From Rhodopseudomonas palustris (lineage in GTDB: Bacteria; Pseudomonadota; Alphaproteobacteria; Rhizobiales; Xanthobacteraceae): a DNA stretch of 64,000 bases. The notes under the pieces are model-generated. The model did not search any database. It was not told where the DNA came from and saw nothing but the letters and a program-made list of their open reading frames with translations. The DNA is taken from positions 1,488,001 through 1,552,000 of the forward strand of contig NZ_CP140155.1 of assembly GCF_034479375.1 (NCBI RefSeq). Reading direction: 5' to 3'. Shown in pieces: positions 30,601 through 38,673 of the stretch; positions within the stretch are counted from its first letter, which is position 1, and each line of letters opens with the position of its first letter. Both the position numbers and the translations under genes were made by a program.

Positions 30601-31090
30601 GCTCGCAGCGCAGCCGTCCCAGCGCCGGATCGGTCAGCATCGCCAGCGAGATCGGACCGTCCGGCCCGCCGGTCAGCGCGATCACGTCCTCGGTCTCGCC
30701 GTCCAGCCAGTCGAACTTGATATGCGGCGGCTGGTTCACCGGGGTCTCGAGGAACGCTCGCGAGTTCAGCCGCATCAGGCTGCGGTAGCCGCGCTCGCGC
30801 GTCGCCAGCAGCACGATCCGCGCCGGCGCCGCCAGCGCCGCGTTGCGCGAGGTCGGGTCCTGATCGCCGAAGTCGATGCCTAGCTCGAGGCCGACGATCG
30901 GCTGAATGCCCGAACCTGCGAGCTTGTCGGAGAATTCCAGCGCGCCGAACATGTTGTCGGTGTCGGTCAGCGCCAGCGCCGGCTGGTGGTCGGCCTTGGC
31001 GAGGTCCGCCAGTCGCGCGATCTTCATCGAGCCTTTCAGCAACGAATAGGCCGAGTGGACGTGCAGATGGACGAATCCGGCGTTGCTCAT
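27635..31090 (-). CDS. dnaE: DNA polymerase III alpha subunit (DnaE1)
   Basis: 1151 residues. Replicative polymerase catalytic subunit. The N-terminal PHP domain begins FVHLHVHSAYSLLKGSM, the palm carries VSMPDFDIDFCQDRRGEVIEY (~residues 398-418), and a helix-hairpin-helix and OB region are followed by a C-terminal tail. Length fits DnaE1 rather than the shorter error-prone DnaE2 (ImuC). A 32-residue gene with a LexA-box promoter lies 189 nt upstream on the same strand; a G/C hairpin at about 31143-31168 lies between them. Confidence 0.97.
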   Translation of the reverse strand: MSNAGFVHLHVHSAYSLLKGSMKIARLADLAKADHQPALALTDTDNMFGALEFSDKLAGSGIQPIVGLELGIDFGDQDPTSRNAALAAPARIVLLATRERGYRSLMRLNSRAFLETPVNQPPHIKFDWLDGETEDVIALTGGPDGPISLAMLTDPALGRLRCERLAQAFGDRLYVELQRHNTDFERRAEAGLIDIAYDMGLPLVATNEPHFATADDFEAHDALLCIASGKLIAETDRVQLTPDHRFKTRAEMAVLFADLPEALASTVEIAQRCAYRPLTRKPILPLFTVGASVNDAEEAAAAEAAELRRQAEQGLADRMRIHGLSQGMTEEDYQKRLAFELDVITRMKYAGYFLIVSDFIKWAKAHGIPVGPGRGSGAGSLVAYSLTITDLDPIRFGLLFERFLNPERVSMPDFDIDFCQDRRGEVIEYVQQRYGRDQVAQIITFGTLQARGVLRDVGRVLQMPYGQVDKLTKLVPQNPAAPVTLKQAIESEPKLQAFRDEDPVVARAFDIAQKLEGLTRHASTHAAGIVIGDRPLSDLVPMYRDPKSDMPVTQFNMKWVEPAGLVKFDFLGLKTLTVLDVAVKLLKQRDIHIDLATLGIEDPTSYQMLARGDVVGVFQVESQGMRRALVDMRPDRFEDIIALVALYRPGPMANIPTYCARKHGDEEPEYLHPMLEPILKETFGVIIYQEQVMQIAQVMAGYSLGEADLLRRAMGKKIRAEMEKQRAIFVEGATRNGVPKDSADTIFDLLAKFADYGFNKSHAAAYALVSYHTAYMKAHYPVEFIAASMTLDLNNTDKLSEFRAEAQRLGIKVEPPSVNRSGPTFEVGANIIYYALAGLKGVGLQAVQMIVEARGDKPFASIADFAARVSPRAINKRVVECLAAAGAFDCLDPNRARVFAGADAIIAACQRSHEAATSGQNDMFGGLADAPEVVLPQIEPWLPAERLRREYDAIGFFLSGHPLDDYATALKRLRVQSWADFCKAVKSGATAGKVAATVVSRMERRTKTGNKMGIMGLSDPTGHFEAVLFSEGLAQYREVLEPGAAVLLQLGAELQGEDVRARVLHAEPLDAAAAKTQKGLRIFLRDTKPLDSITKRLQPPDSKVAGGNIALVLRLDPQTEVEFELPGRFQVSPQIAGAIKAVTGVELVETL

Positions 31091-31279
31091 CGGCGGTGCG
31101 GCTTTCGATCGGGCGTGGATGGCGTGCGGTGAGAAGTGCTCGGTCGGCGCGCGCCGCGCGCGGCCGACTCGGCGGGAATGGTGGTCCGCCGGACGTGGCC
31201 GCGCAAGGCAGCCGCGCGACCTTATCCCCGCTGTCTGCGCCGCGCTTGCTGCTGCCGGCGCCGCGCCCTGCCCGCCGCC

Positions 31280-31378
31280 TCAGAGCTGCGGCAGCACCTG
31301 CGCCCAAACCGCCACCATGCTGATGAACAGCGCAATCGACGTCAACGCCGCAGCTTCCTGGATGAAGATCTTCAACAT
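31280..31378 (-). CDS. 32-residue single-pass membrane peptide under LexA-box control
   Basis: The reading frame starts ATG at 31378 (MLKIFIQEAAALTSIAL), continues through a hydrophobic segment (FISMVAVWAQ) and ends VLPQL-stop at 31280. GGGAGCGG precedes the ATG by 4 nt. The peptide has a basic first turn, one membrane helix and almost no tail. The promoter carries a GTTC-N7-GTTC box between the -35 and -10. In Caulobacter, the 29-residue inner-membrane protein SidA is LexA-repressed and blocks division at FtsW/FtsN; this gene has the same design, but sequence homology was not tested. Next downstream is dnaE. Confidence 0.75.
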   Translation of the reverse strand: MLKIFIQEAAALTSIALFISMVAVWAQVLPQL

Positions 31379-31411
31379 CGTCCGCTCCCTGACCACGTGA
31401 ACATACGCAGA

Positions 31412-31440
31412 ACATTGTTCTCATTTTGTTCTTGAGTCAA
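31412..31440 (-). promoter_or_regulatory. SOS promoter with alphaproteobacterial LexA box
   Basis: On the minus strand TTGACT (31435-31440) and CAATGT (31412-31417) are separated by 17 nt. The spacer contains GAACAAAATGAGAAC (31417-31431), an exact GAAC-N7-GAAC, that is GTTC-N7-GTTC on the plus strand. That direct repeat is the established LexA site of alphaproteobacteria. A further GAAC at 31410-31413 makes a dyad AGAACATTGTTCT. The box is 39 nt upstream of the peptide start. Confidence 0.75.
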
Positions 31441-31628
31441 GTTAGCCCCATCGGGGCGCTCGGGAAGCGTTAACAAAACGTCGACATCCCCGTTATTCAG
31501 CCATGCCCCTTCGGCTGCCCGCCGCGTTGACGTAAAATGTTCGCGGGCGCACGGGATGAGCGATGAGTCTGCAGCCGAGTCGGTGCCGGCCTCCGGCCGG
31601 GCCGGCTCCCTCATTTTCGGAGATTTCG

Positions 31629-31889
31629 ATGCGGGTTGTATCTGTGGTTCTGCTGGCTGCCCTGGCGTCGCCCTTCGCGCTGGCATCGGCCGCCGCGGCG
31701 CAAACCCAGGCCCCTTACGACAACTATCCGGTCTGCCTGCGGATCTACGGCCCGGTGCGGTTCGACCAATGCCGCTATATTTCGATCGAGCAATGCCGGC
31801 CTGCGGCATCGGGCATCGCCGGCGAATGCGTCACAAATCCGTGGTATCAGCCACCCGCGGGGCCGGCGCGGCGGCAGCGCGCGCGTTGA
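31629..31889 (+). CDS. DUF3551 secreted small protein, copy 1
   Basis: 86 residues. A signal peptide (RVVSVVLLAALASPFALASA, cleavage near AAA-Q) precedes a short cysteine-containing domain: YPVCLRIYGPVRFDQCRYIS, EQCRPAASGIAGECVTNPWY. The four Cys are likely to form two disulfides in the periplasm. DUF3551 is abundant in Bradyrhizobium with no known role. CGGAGA precedes the ATG. A paralogue follows 28 nt downstream on the same strand, so the two form an operon. Confidence 0.82.
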   Translation: MRVVSVVLLAALASPFALASAAAAQTQAPYDNYPVCLRIYGPVRFDQCRYISIEQCRPAASGIAGECVTNPWYQPPAGPARRQRAR

Positions 31890-31917
31890 GCGAAGCGATC
31901 CTCGAAGGAGTTCCGAG

Positions 31918-32169
31918 ATGCGCAAGACACTGCTGGGCGGGATGCTGGCCCTGCTCGGGTTGACCGGGATCGCGGAGGCTCGCGACTATCCGGTCTGCCT
32001 GCGGATCTATCAGAACTACCGCGACTGGTACGACGAGTGCAGCTACACGTCGATCCCGCAATGCCGGATGTCGGCCTCCGGCCGCGCCGCGGAGTGCATC
32101 GAGAACCCGTGGTACACAGCGCCGCAGCCCGCGAAGAAGAAGCTGCGCAAGCAACGCCGCCGGCACTGA
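31918..32169 (+). CDS. DUF3551 secreted small protein, copy 2
   Basis: 83 residues. The signal peptide MRKTLLGGMLALLGLTGIAEA is followed by the same four-cysteine domain as the previous gene (YPVCLRIYQNYRDWYDECSY, PQCRMSASGRAAECIENPWY). The tail is strongly basic (KKKLRKQRRRH), which the first copy shares only weakly. AAGGAG at 31905-31910 sets the ATG. The two copies clearly arose by tandem duplication and diverged mainly at the C terminus. Function is unknown; periplasmic or secreted location is inferred. Confidence 0.82.
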   Translation: MRKTLLGGMLALLGLTGIAEARDYPVCLRIYQNYRDWYDECSYTSIPQCRMSASGRAAECIENPWYTAPQPAKKKLRKQRRRH

Positions 32170-32195
32170 GGCCGCCCGCATCGGTCGCCCAGCCA

Positions 32196-32333
32196 GTCAT
32201 TCCGGGGCGCGCCGTCCGGCGCGAACCCGGAATCTCGAGGTTGTTGGGCGAAGCCGGGGAGCCGCTGTGCTTGTTTCAGAGTGCTTGTTTCAGATTCCGG
32301 GTTCGCTCGCTCACGCGAGCGCCCCGGAATGAC
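32196..32333. repeat. Cruciform-type palindromic repeat with internal 14-bp tandem duplication
   Basis: The left arm starts GTCATTCCGGGGCGC (32196-32210) and ends GCGAACCCGGAATCT (32221-32235); the right arm (to 32333) is the reverse complement of both blocks. Each arm holds its own small hairpin between the two blocks. The central part contains GTGCTTGTTTCAGA twice in direct tandem (32267-32280 and 32281-32294). It lies between the convergent DUF3551 pair and lolD. It looks like a dispersed element of this clade and may also act as a bidirectional transcription stop. Confidence 0.75.
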
Positions 32334-32351
32334 GAACTGCAGCCGCCGCGC

Positions 32352-33062
32352 CTATTCCAGTTCGACGACGACGCCGTTTTCGAGCGACACCCGGCGATCC
32401 ATCCGGCCGGCCAGCTCCATATTGTGGGTGGCGATCAGCATCGCCACGCGCGTCGCCCGCACCAACTGCATCAGCGCCTGGAAGACGTGATCGGCGGTGT
32501 GCGGATCGAGATTTCCGGTCGGCTCGTCGGCGAACAGGACGCGGGGGGCATTGGCGACAGCGCGCGCAATTGCGACACGCTGCTGCTCGCCGCCCGACAA
32601 TTCCGCCGGGCGATGGGTGATGCGGTCGGCGAGTCCGAGATAGGCCAGGATTTCCTTGGCGCGGCTGACGGTCTCGCTGCGCTTCAGGCCGCGGATCATC
32701 TGCGGCATCATCACGTTTTCCAGCGCGGTGAATTCCGGCAGCAGCCGGTGCGACTGGTAGACGAAGCCGATGTCGGTGCGCCGGATCTGGGTGCGCTCGG
32801 CGTCGGTCAGCGCCGAGGTCGCGGCGCCGCCGACATAGACCTCGCCCTCGTCGGGATGCTCCAGCAGGCCGGCGATATGCAGCAACGTCGATTTGCCCGA
32901 ACCCGACGGCGCCACCAGCGCCACCGACTGCCCCGCCCACAGCGCCAGCTTGGCGCCGTCGAGGATCGTCAGCGTGGCTTCGCCCTGGGTGTATTGCCGC
33001 TTGATGTCGTGAAGGTACACGACCGGGATGTCTTCTGCGTCCTGCTCCAGATCCTGCGTCAT
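32352..33062 (-). CDS. lolD: Lipoprotein-releasing ABC transporter ATPase LolD
   Basis: 236 residues. Powers release of outer-membrane lipoproteins from the inner membrane with LolC/E. The P-loop reads APSGSGKST (first Gly of the consensus replaced by Ala), the signature is [14 protein letters not shown], Walker B is [12 protein letters not shown], and the switch His is in LIATHNMEL. The ATG at 33062 lies 11 nt after the lolC/E stop, so the two are an operon. Confidence 0.95.
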
Positions 33063-33073
33063 GTCAGGCCGCC

Positions 33074-34342
33074 TCACTCGTACCGGAGCGCGTCGACGGG
33101 ATCGAGCCGCGCCGCGCGCCACGACGGATACAGCGTCGCCAGGAACGACAGCGTCAGCGCCATGATCACCACCGCGCTGGTCTCGGCGAAATCGACTTCG
33201 GCCGGCAGCTTGGACAGGAAGTACAATTCGGGTGAGAACAACTCGGTATTCGTCACCCAGGACAGGAATTGACGGATCGATTCGATGTTGAGGCAGATCA
33301 CCAGGCCGACGACGAAGCCGGTCAGCGTGCCGACTACGCCGATCGCCGCGCCGGTGATCAGGAACACCCGCATGATCGAACCTTGCGTTGCCCCCATGGT
33401 GCGCAGGATGGCGATGTCGCTGCCTTTGTCCTTCACCAGCATGATCAGGCCCGAGACGATATTCAGCGCCGCCACCAGCACGATCAGCGTCAGAATCAGG
33501 AACATCACGTTGCGCTCGACCTGCAGCGCGTTGAAGAAGGTCGAGTTGCGCTGCCGCCAGTCGACCAGGAAGACGGGCCTGCCCGCGGCCTCGGTGACGC
33601 TTTTGCGGAAGGCGTCGATTTTGTCCGGATTGGTGGTGTAGACCTCGATCGCGGTGACGTCGTTGTTGCGGTTGAAATAGGCCTGCGCCTCCTTCAGCGG
33701 CATGAACACGAAGGTCGAATCGTATTCGGACATGCCGATCTCGAACACCGCGGCGATCTTGTACGGCTTGATCCGCGGCGTGGTGCCCATCGGCGTCACC
33801 GCGCCGCGCGGCGCGACCAGCGTGACGCTGTCGCCGGCGTGCAGCGAGAGCTGATCGGCCAGCCTGCGGCCGATCGCGACGCCCTGGCCCTCGTCGAAGC
33901 CTTCGAGCGAGCCCTGTTTGATGTGATTGGCGATCGACGAGAGATTGTTGAGGTCGTCGGCGCGGATGCCGCGCACCAGCACGCCGGAGGCGTTGAACGG
34001 CGACGACGCCAGCGCCTGGCCGTCGATCACCGGAGCGGCGAGCTTGATGCCCGACACGCCGCTGATGCGGTCCGCGACTTCCTTCCAGTCGGTCAGCGGG
34101 CTTTCCAGCGGCTGCACCAGAAGATGGCCGTTGAGGCCGAGGATCTTGTCGAGCAGTTCCTTGCGGAAGCCGTTCATCACCGCCATCACGATGATCAGCG
34201 TGGCGACGCCGAGCATGATGCCGAGGAACGAGAAGCCGGCGATCACCGAGATGAAACCCTCACGGCGACGCGCACGCAAATAGCGCCCGGACAGGAGCCA
34301 TTCGAATGGCGCGAAAGGAGGAGTTCGAACTGGCTCAGTCAT
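33074..34342 (-). CDS. lolC: Lipoprotein-releasing ABC transporter permease LolC/LolE
   Basis: 422 residues. One N-terminal membrane helix ([26 protein letters not shown], in pieces), a large periplasmic domain of about 220 residues and three C-terminal helices give the LolC/E or FtsX-like topology. The conserved [20 protein letters not shown] region is present. Only one permease gene is adjacent to lolD, so it probably forms a homodimer, as in many alphaproteobacteria; C versus E cannot be assigned. The start at 34342 is preferred over an ATG 12 nt upstream, which would be too close to GGAG. Confidence 0.93.
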   Translation of the reverse strand: MTEPVRTPPFAPFEWLLSGRYLRARRREGFISVIAGFSFLGIMLGVATLIIVMAVMNGFRKELLDKILGLNGHLLVQPLESPLTDWKEVADRISGVSGIKLAAPVIDGQALASSPFNASGVLVRGIRADDLNNLSSIANHIKQGSLEGFDEGQGVAIGRRLADQLSLHAGDSVTLVAPRGAVTPMGTTPRIKPYKIAAVFEIGMSEYDSTFVFMPLKEAQAYFNRNNDVTAIEVYTTNPDKIDAFRKSVTEAAGRPVFLVDWRQRNSTFFNALQVERNVMFLILTLIVLVAALNIVSGLIMLVKDKGSDIAILRTMGATQGSIMRVFLITGAAIGVVGTLTGFVVGLVICLNIESIRQFLSWVTNTELFSPELYFLSKLPAEVDFAETSAVVIMALTLSFLATLYPSWRAARLDPVDALRYE

Positions 34343-34410
34343 GCTGTGATCCATGCTCCGAATTTCACACGATTCGGGCTTATTTCAGCCGAGCCCCCGG
34401 TGGATAAGTC

Positions 34411-35730
34411 TTACGGCGCGAGCCGTGCGACCGTCTCCGCCAGTGCGATGTTCTCGCGCGAGCCGTCACTGCGGCGCTTCAGTTCGACCGTGCCGTCGGC
34501 GAGGCCCTTCGGCCCGACCAGGACTTGCCACGGAATGCCGATGAGATCCGCCGTCGCGAATTTCGCGCCGGCGCGTTGATCGGTGTCGTCGTACAGCACA
34601 TCGACGCCCTTGGCGATAAGGTCGCGGTAGAGCTGTTCGCACGCCGCGTCGGTCGCGGCGTCGCCCTGCTTCAGATTCAGGATCGCAACCCGGAACGGCG
34701 CCACCTCCTCCGGCCATTTGATGCCGTTGTCGTCGTGGCAGGCTTCGATGATCGCGCCGACCAGCCGCGACACGCCGACGCCGTAGGAGCCGCCGTGAAT
34801 CGGCGCATCGGTGCCGTCGGGACCGGCGACATTGGCCTTCATCGAGTCGGAATATTTGGTGCCGAAGTAGAAGATCTGCCCGACCTCGATGCCGCGCGTG
34901 TTCAGCCGGTTGGCCTCCGGCACTTCGCTCTCGTAGCGTGCTGCGTCGTGCACGTCTTCGGTCGCCGCATAGACCGAGGTCCACTGCTTGATGATCGGCG
35001 TCAGATCGCCGTCATAATCGACGGTCTCGTCCGGCACCGGCAAGTTCAGCACGTCGCGGTCGCAATACACGCCCGACTCGCCGGTCTCGGCCAGCACGAT
35101 GAATTCGTGGCTGAGATCGCCGCCGATCGGCCCGGTCTCGGCGCGCATCGGGATCGCCTTCAGCCCCATCCGCGCGAAGGTCCGCAAATACGCGACGAAC
35201 ATCCGGTTGTAGGATTTTCGCGCCGCGGCCTCATCGACGTCGAACGAGTACGCGTCCTTCATCAGGAATTCGCGGCCCCGCATCACGCCGAATCGCGGAC
35301 GCTGCTCGTCGCGGAATTTCCATTGAATATGATAGAGATTCAGCGGCAGGCTCTTGTAGGACTTCACATAGGCGCGGAAGATCTCGGTGATCATTTCCTC
35401 GTTGGTCGGGCCGTACAGCAGCTCACGCTTATGCCGGTCGGCGATGCGCAGCATCTCCGGGCCGTAGGCGTCGTAGCGGCCGCTCTCGCGCCACAGATCG
35501 GCGAGCTGCAGCGTCGGCATCAGCAGCTCGATCGCGCCGGCGCGGTTCTGCTCCTCGCGCACGATCTGCTCGATTTTCTTCAGCACCCGGTGGCCGAGCG
35601 GCAGCCACGCATAGATGCCGGCGGCCTCCTGCCGCATCATCCCGGCGCGCAGCATCAGCCGGTGCGAGACGATCTCGGCTTCCTTCGGGTTTTCCTTCAG
35701 GATCGGCAGAAAGAATCGCGACAAACGCAT
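34411..35730 (-). CDS. proS: Prolyl-tRNA synthetase, short type
   Basis: 439 residues. Class II motifs are seen: [20 protein letters not shown] (motif 2 region), [20 protein letters not shown] and motif 3 [15 protein letters not shown]. The ~180-residue editing insertion of E. coli ProRS between motifs 2 and 3 is absent; short ProRS of this kind is normal in alphaproteobacteria, where a free-standing editing protein elsewhere may act. It is upstream of lolC/E, keeping the proS-lolC/E-lolD-dnaE order of the order Hyphomicrobiales. Confidence 0.95.
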   Translation of the reverse strand: MRLSRFFLPILKENPKEAEIVSHRLMLRAGMMRQEAAGIYAWLPLGHRVLKKIEQIVREEQNRAGAIELLMPTLQLADLWRESGRYDAYGPEMLRIADRHKRELLYGPTNEEMITEIFRAYVKSYKSLPLNLYHIQWKFRDEQRPRFGVMRGREFLMKDAYSFDVDEAAARKSYNRMFVAYLRTFARMGLKAIPMRAETGPIGGDLSHEFIVLAETGESGVYCDRDVLNLPVPDETVDYDGDLTPIIKQWTSVYAATEDVHDAARYESEVPEANRLNTRGIEVGQIFYFGTKYSDSMKANVAGPDGTDAPIHGGSYGVGVSRLVGAIIEACHDDNGIKWPEEVAPFRVAILNLKQGDAATDAACEQLYRDLIAKGVDVLYDDTDQRAGAKFATADLIGIPWQVLVGPKGLADGTVELKRRSDGSRENIALAETVARLAP

Positions 35731-35871
35731 GGGATTTGCTCAAGAATCAGGGGGGCTCTGGTTTGCGCCAGTGAAACCGGATCGGGCAGCAAAACACAAG
35801 GGCGGGGCGGCGCAACTTTACGAAAACCGCCGGAAATTGCGCCATTTTACGGCCGCGGCCCGCAACGGCGG

Positions 35872-37485
35872 CTAGCGGATCACGACCGGCGCCTCGATCG
35901 TCACTTTGTCGAAATCGGAAATCAGAATACCGAGCGTCAGCGTCCAGCGCCCCGGGACCGGCGCCGACATTCGCACCCGCCAGCGGCCGTCCGGCCGACG
36001 TTCCGCCTCGGCGCTGGCCGGCTCGATCCCGGCGCCGGGATTGGCGAGCGTCACGGTCAGCGCTTGCGCCGCGAGCGTCGCCTCGTCCGGCGTCTGCAGC
36101 GCAACCTCGATCTCGATCGGACCGGCGCGGCCCGGTGCCAGAGTGACGCCGGCCATCGCGCGAGCAGCGTGAACATGGACGAAGGCGCTGTCATCCACCG
36201 TGACGGCGGCAGCACGCGGCGGAGGGGTGAACCGCCACAGCCCGACCACGCCGAGGATCGCGATCACCAGCACCAGTTCGGCTGCGATCGTCCGGCGCAG
36301 TGCTGGCACCGCGCGTGGCATGCCGGCCGCAAGCTGCGGCGTCAGCCGGAGGCGATTCCACAGCGCGATCAGCAGCAACAGCACGACCAGCGCGAGCTTG
36401 CCTATCAGGATGCGGCCGTAGTCAGAAGTCCACAGCGCCTCGATCCGACCGAGCTGGATCGCGCCGAGCACGACGCCGCTGAGCAGCAGCGCGGCGATCG
36501 CGACCGGAATCGCGCGCGAGAACCGGCGGAGCGTGATTTCGGCCATCGCGCGGCTTGTTCGGACCGCCACCGCCAGCGGGACCAGCGCACCGATCCACAG
36601 CGCCAGGCTCACGCCGTGCACCAGCATCGCCGAGGCCGCGAGCCAACGCGGATCGGCGGTTGCGGTATGTCCGCTCGCGGCGAACGCGGCGCCGACGCCG
36701 ATCACCGCGCCGAGCGATAGCCCCCGCGCCAGCCAGCCGCGGCTCAGCAATGCCAGCAGCGCCAGGCCGAATGCGACCGCGGCGAGCGTCGTTGCCCGTC
36801 CGAACGAGCCGGACGCCCCTTCCCGCCACACCGCGGCGCTGCCGAGCTGCGCGAATGGCAGGTCCAGTATATCGAGGCCCTGCAGACCGACCGACAATGC
36901 GAGCGCGCCGAGCCCCAGCACCGCGACTGCCCCGCAGCCGGCCACGAGGCCCGGCAGGGCAGCCGACGTCGCGATCCAGCCGAGAAAGAATGCGCCGCCG
37001 GCCGCGGCCAGCAGCATGGATTGGGTGACGATGCCCGTCGCCCAGATCGCCGTCCGCCGCATCGGATCGTCGGGCACGACAATTGCCGGCAGGCTCGCGC
37101 CCGGCGCGCCGATCCAGAATGTGAGCGAGCCGCCGACCGGATGGCCATCGGCCGAAACCACCCGCCAGCTCACCACATGACCGCCCGCAGCGAGCGGCGC
37201 CGGCGGCTCGAAGCGCAACGTGTCGCCATCGCCAGCTATGTCGGTGACCGGGCTCGACCGACCCTTGGCGTCGATCAATTGCAGCGCCAGCGGCGTGACC
37301 GGCTCGTTGAAGGTCAGCGTGATCGTCGCCGGCGCGGCCGCCAGCACCGCCTCGGCGGCGGGATCGCTGGCGACCAGACTGGCGTGGGCTTGCGCGAGCG
37401 ACGGCAGCACGAGCACGGCGAAAGCCGTTACCCATGCCAGCCATCGCCCGGCATTGCGCCGCGACCGGGCGAATGCCCCGGTCAC
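35872..37485 (-). CDS. CopC-CopD fusion, copper resistance/import protein
   Basis: 537 residues. A signal peptide ending near AQA is followed by mature HASLVASDPAAEAVL, so a His1 copper brace as in CopC is expected (second His in SADGHPVGG). About eight to nine membrane helices then form a CopD-like domain, and a periplasmic C-terminal domain of about 110 residues follows. The GTG start at 37485 overlaps the ycnI stop (GTGA), showing translational coupling. Role: binding periplasmic copper and moving it through the inner membrane; direction is not proven. Confidence 0.85.
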   Translation of the reverse strand: MTGAFARSRRNAGRWLAWVTAFAVLVLPSLAQAHASLVASDPAAEAVLAAAPATITLTFNEPVTPLALQLIDAKGRSSPVTDIAGDGDTLRFEPPAPLAAGGHVVSWRVVSADGHPVGGSLTFWIGAPGASLPAIVVPDDPMRRTAIWATGIVTQSMLLAAAGGAFFLGWIATSAALPGLVAGCGAVAVLGLGALALSVGLQGLDILDLPFAQLGSAAVWREGASGSFGRATTLAAVAFGLALLALLSRGWLARGLSLGAVIGVGAAFAASGHTATADPRWLAASAMLVHGVSLALWIGALVPLAVAVRTSRAMAEITLRRFSRAIPVAIAALLLSGVVLGAIQLGRIEALWTSDYGRILIGKLALVVLLLLIALWNRLRLTPQLAAGMPRAVPALRRTIAAELVLVIAILGVVGLWRFTPPPRAAAVTVDDSAFVHVHAARAMAGVTLAPGRAGPIEIEVALQTPDEATLAAQALTVTLANPGAGIEPASAEAERRPDGRWRVRMSAPVPGRWTLTLGILISDFDKVTIEAPVVIR

Positions 37486-38012
37486 GGAGCCTTCGGCTTC
37501 AGCCGAAGCGCCGGCGCGGGCTCCTTCAGCGCGTCGGGCTTTTGCCCGGCGGCCGGGATTTCGATCCAGCGATGCACGCCCTTCTCGCATTCCTGCACCA
37601 CCGGGAAGTACAAGGTCTTTCCGGCCGCGTCGGGCAGCTTCATCACCAGGCCGAAAGTGTCGTAGAACGCATCGGGCAACGGTCCGCCGCGCCACGCCAC
37701 CTCGTCGACCGTCTCGGTGATGGTCTTGCCGTGCAGCTTCGGCTGCTCGCCCTCGATCTTGCGCATCTTGATCTCGATGCTCCAACCCGGCTTCATCTGC
37801 GGCTTCACCGACAATACGCCGTCCGGAATCTTGACCCGGACCGCGCGCGTGGGGGTGCCGTCGCAGCCATGCGGCACGCTGAGTGCCGTCTGGAAGTAAC
37901 CGCCCGCCACCGCCTCGTTGGGCTGCAGCGAGACATGGGCCGCGGCCGGACCGCCGATCGCCGCGACGGCCGCACAGGCGGCCATCGCGATTCCAACACG
38001 ACGCCGCGGCAT
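37482..38012 (-). CDS. YcnI-like DUF1775 copper-binding protein
   Basis: 176 residues. A signal peptide ends in GPAAA, leaving a mature N-terminal His (HVSLQPNEAVAGGYF) that in YcnI forms a copper-binding mono-histidine brace with a Trp. The DUF1775 domain follows: SVPHGCDGTPTRAVRVKIPD, PGWSIEIKM and VDEVAWRGGPLPDAFYDTF. It is periplasmic by the leader. It overlaps PCuAC by 1 nt and CopCD by 4 nt, so the three are one operon. Confidence 0.88.
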   Translation of the reverse strand: MPRRRVGIAMAACAAVAAIGGPAAAHVSLQPNEAVAGGYFQTALSVPHGCDGTPTRAVRVKIPDGVLSVKPQMKPGWSIEIKMRKIEGEQPKLHGKTITETVDEVAWRGGPLPDAFYDTFGLVMKLPDAAGKTLYFPVVQECEKGVHRWIEIPAAGQKPDALKEPAPALRLKPKAP

Positions 38013-38539
38013 CAGTGCTTCATCCCGGAATGGCCCTTGTGGTCCATCTTCATCATGCTGCCGCCGGCATCGCCCGGGGATTTCGCGCCTATGCCCGCGA
38101 CATCGAGCGTGACCTCGACCTTGCCGGCCTTCTCGAATTGCAGCGTCACCGGCACCTTCTCGCCTTCCTTCAGCGCTCCCTTCAGATCCATCAGCATGAT
38201 GTGGTAGCCGCCGGGCGCGAGCTTGACGGTCTTGCCGGGCTCGATCGGCAGCCCCTTATCGAGCTGGCGCATCTTCATCACGCCGTTGTCCATCGACATC
38301 TCGTGGATCTCGAATTTGCCGGCGACGTCTGCCGAGCCCGCGATCAGGCGGTCGGCGGTCGCGCCCTTGTTCTCGATGGTCAGGTAGCCCCCTGCGACCT
38401 TGGCGCCGCCCGGCGTGGCGCGGCTCCAGGCCTGGGTGATGACCAGATCGCCGGCCTTGATTTCGACCGCCTGCGCAGCGGCGACGGACAGCAGACTGAT
38501 GATAGCGGCAGAGGCGAATGTGCGGATGAATCGGTTCAT
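38012..38539 (-). CDS. PCu(A)C-type periplasmic copper chaperone
   Basis: 175 residues. Signal peptide RTFASAAIISLLSVAAAQA. The copper site of PCuAC is complete: HEM (FEIHEMSMDNG), M in VMKMRQL and HIM (GGYHIMLMDLK). An added C-terminal Met/His-rich tail (SMMKMDHKGHSGMKH) suggests extra copper capacity. The family delivers Cu(I) to cytochrome oxidase or other cuproproteins. It is first of the coupled PCuAC-YcnI-CopCD set. Confidence 0.9.
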   Translation of the reverse strand: MNRFIRTFASAAIISLLSVAAAQAVEIKAGDLVITQAWSRATPGGAKVAGGYLTIENKGATADRLIAGSADVAGKFEIHEMSMDNGVMKMRQLDKGLPIEPGKTVKLAPGGYHIMLMDLKGALKEGEKVPVTLQFEKAGKVEVTLDVAGIGAKSPGDAGGSMMKMDHKGHSGMKH

Positions 38540-38673
38540 GGTCGGATCCTCGATCGGGTTTGAAGGGGATGAAGCGGACCAGCGACGGGCGGATGCGCGA
38601 CGCATCCGACCTGGGTCCGGTCCATTGAACTGGTTGAAAATCGCTGCGCGAACGCCGCAGCCAGGCAGTGTTG

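Noticed and set aside
31445..31457. GCCCC-ATC-GGGGC hairpin as a terminator
   Set aside because: Only a 5-bp stem with no T run on either strand.
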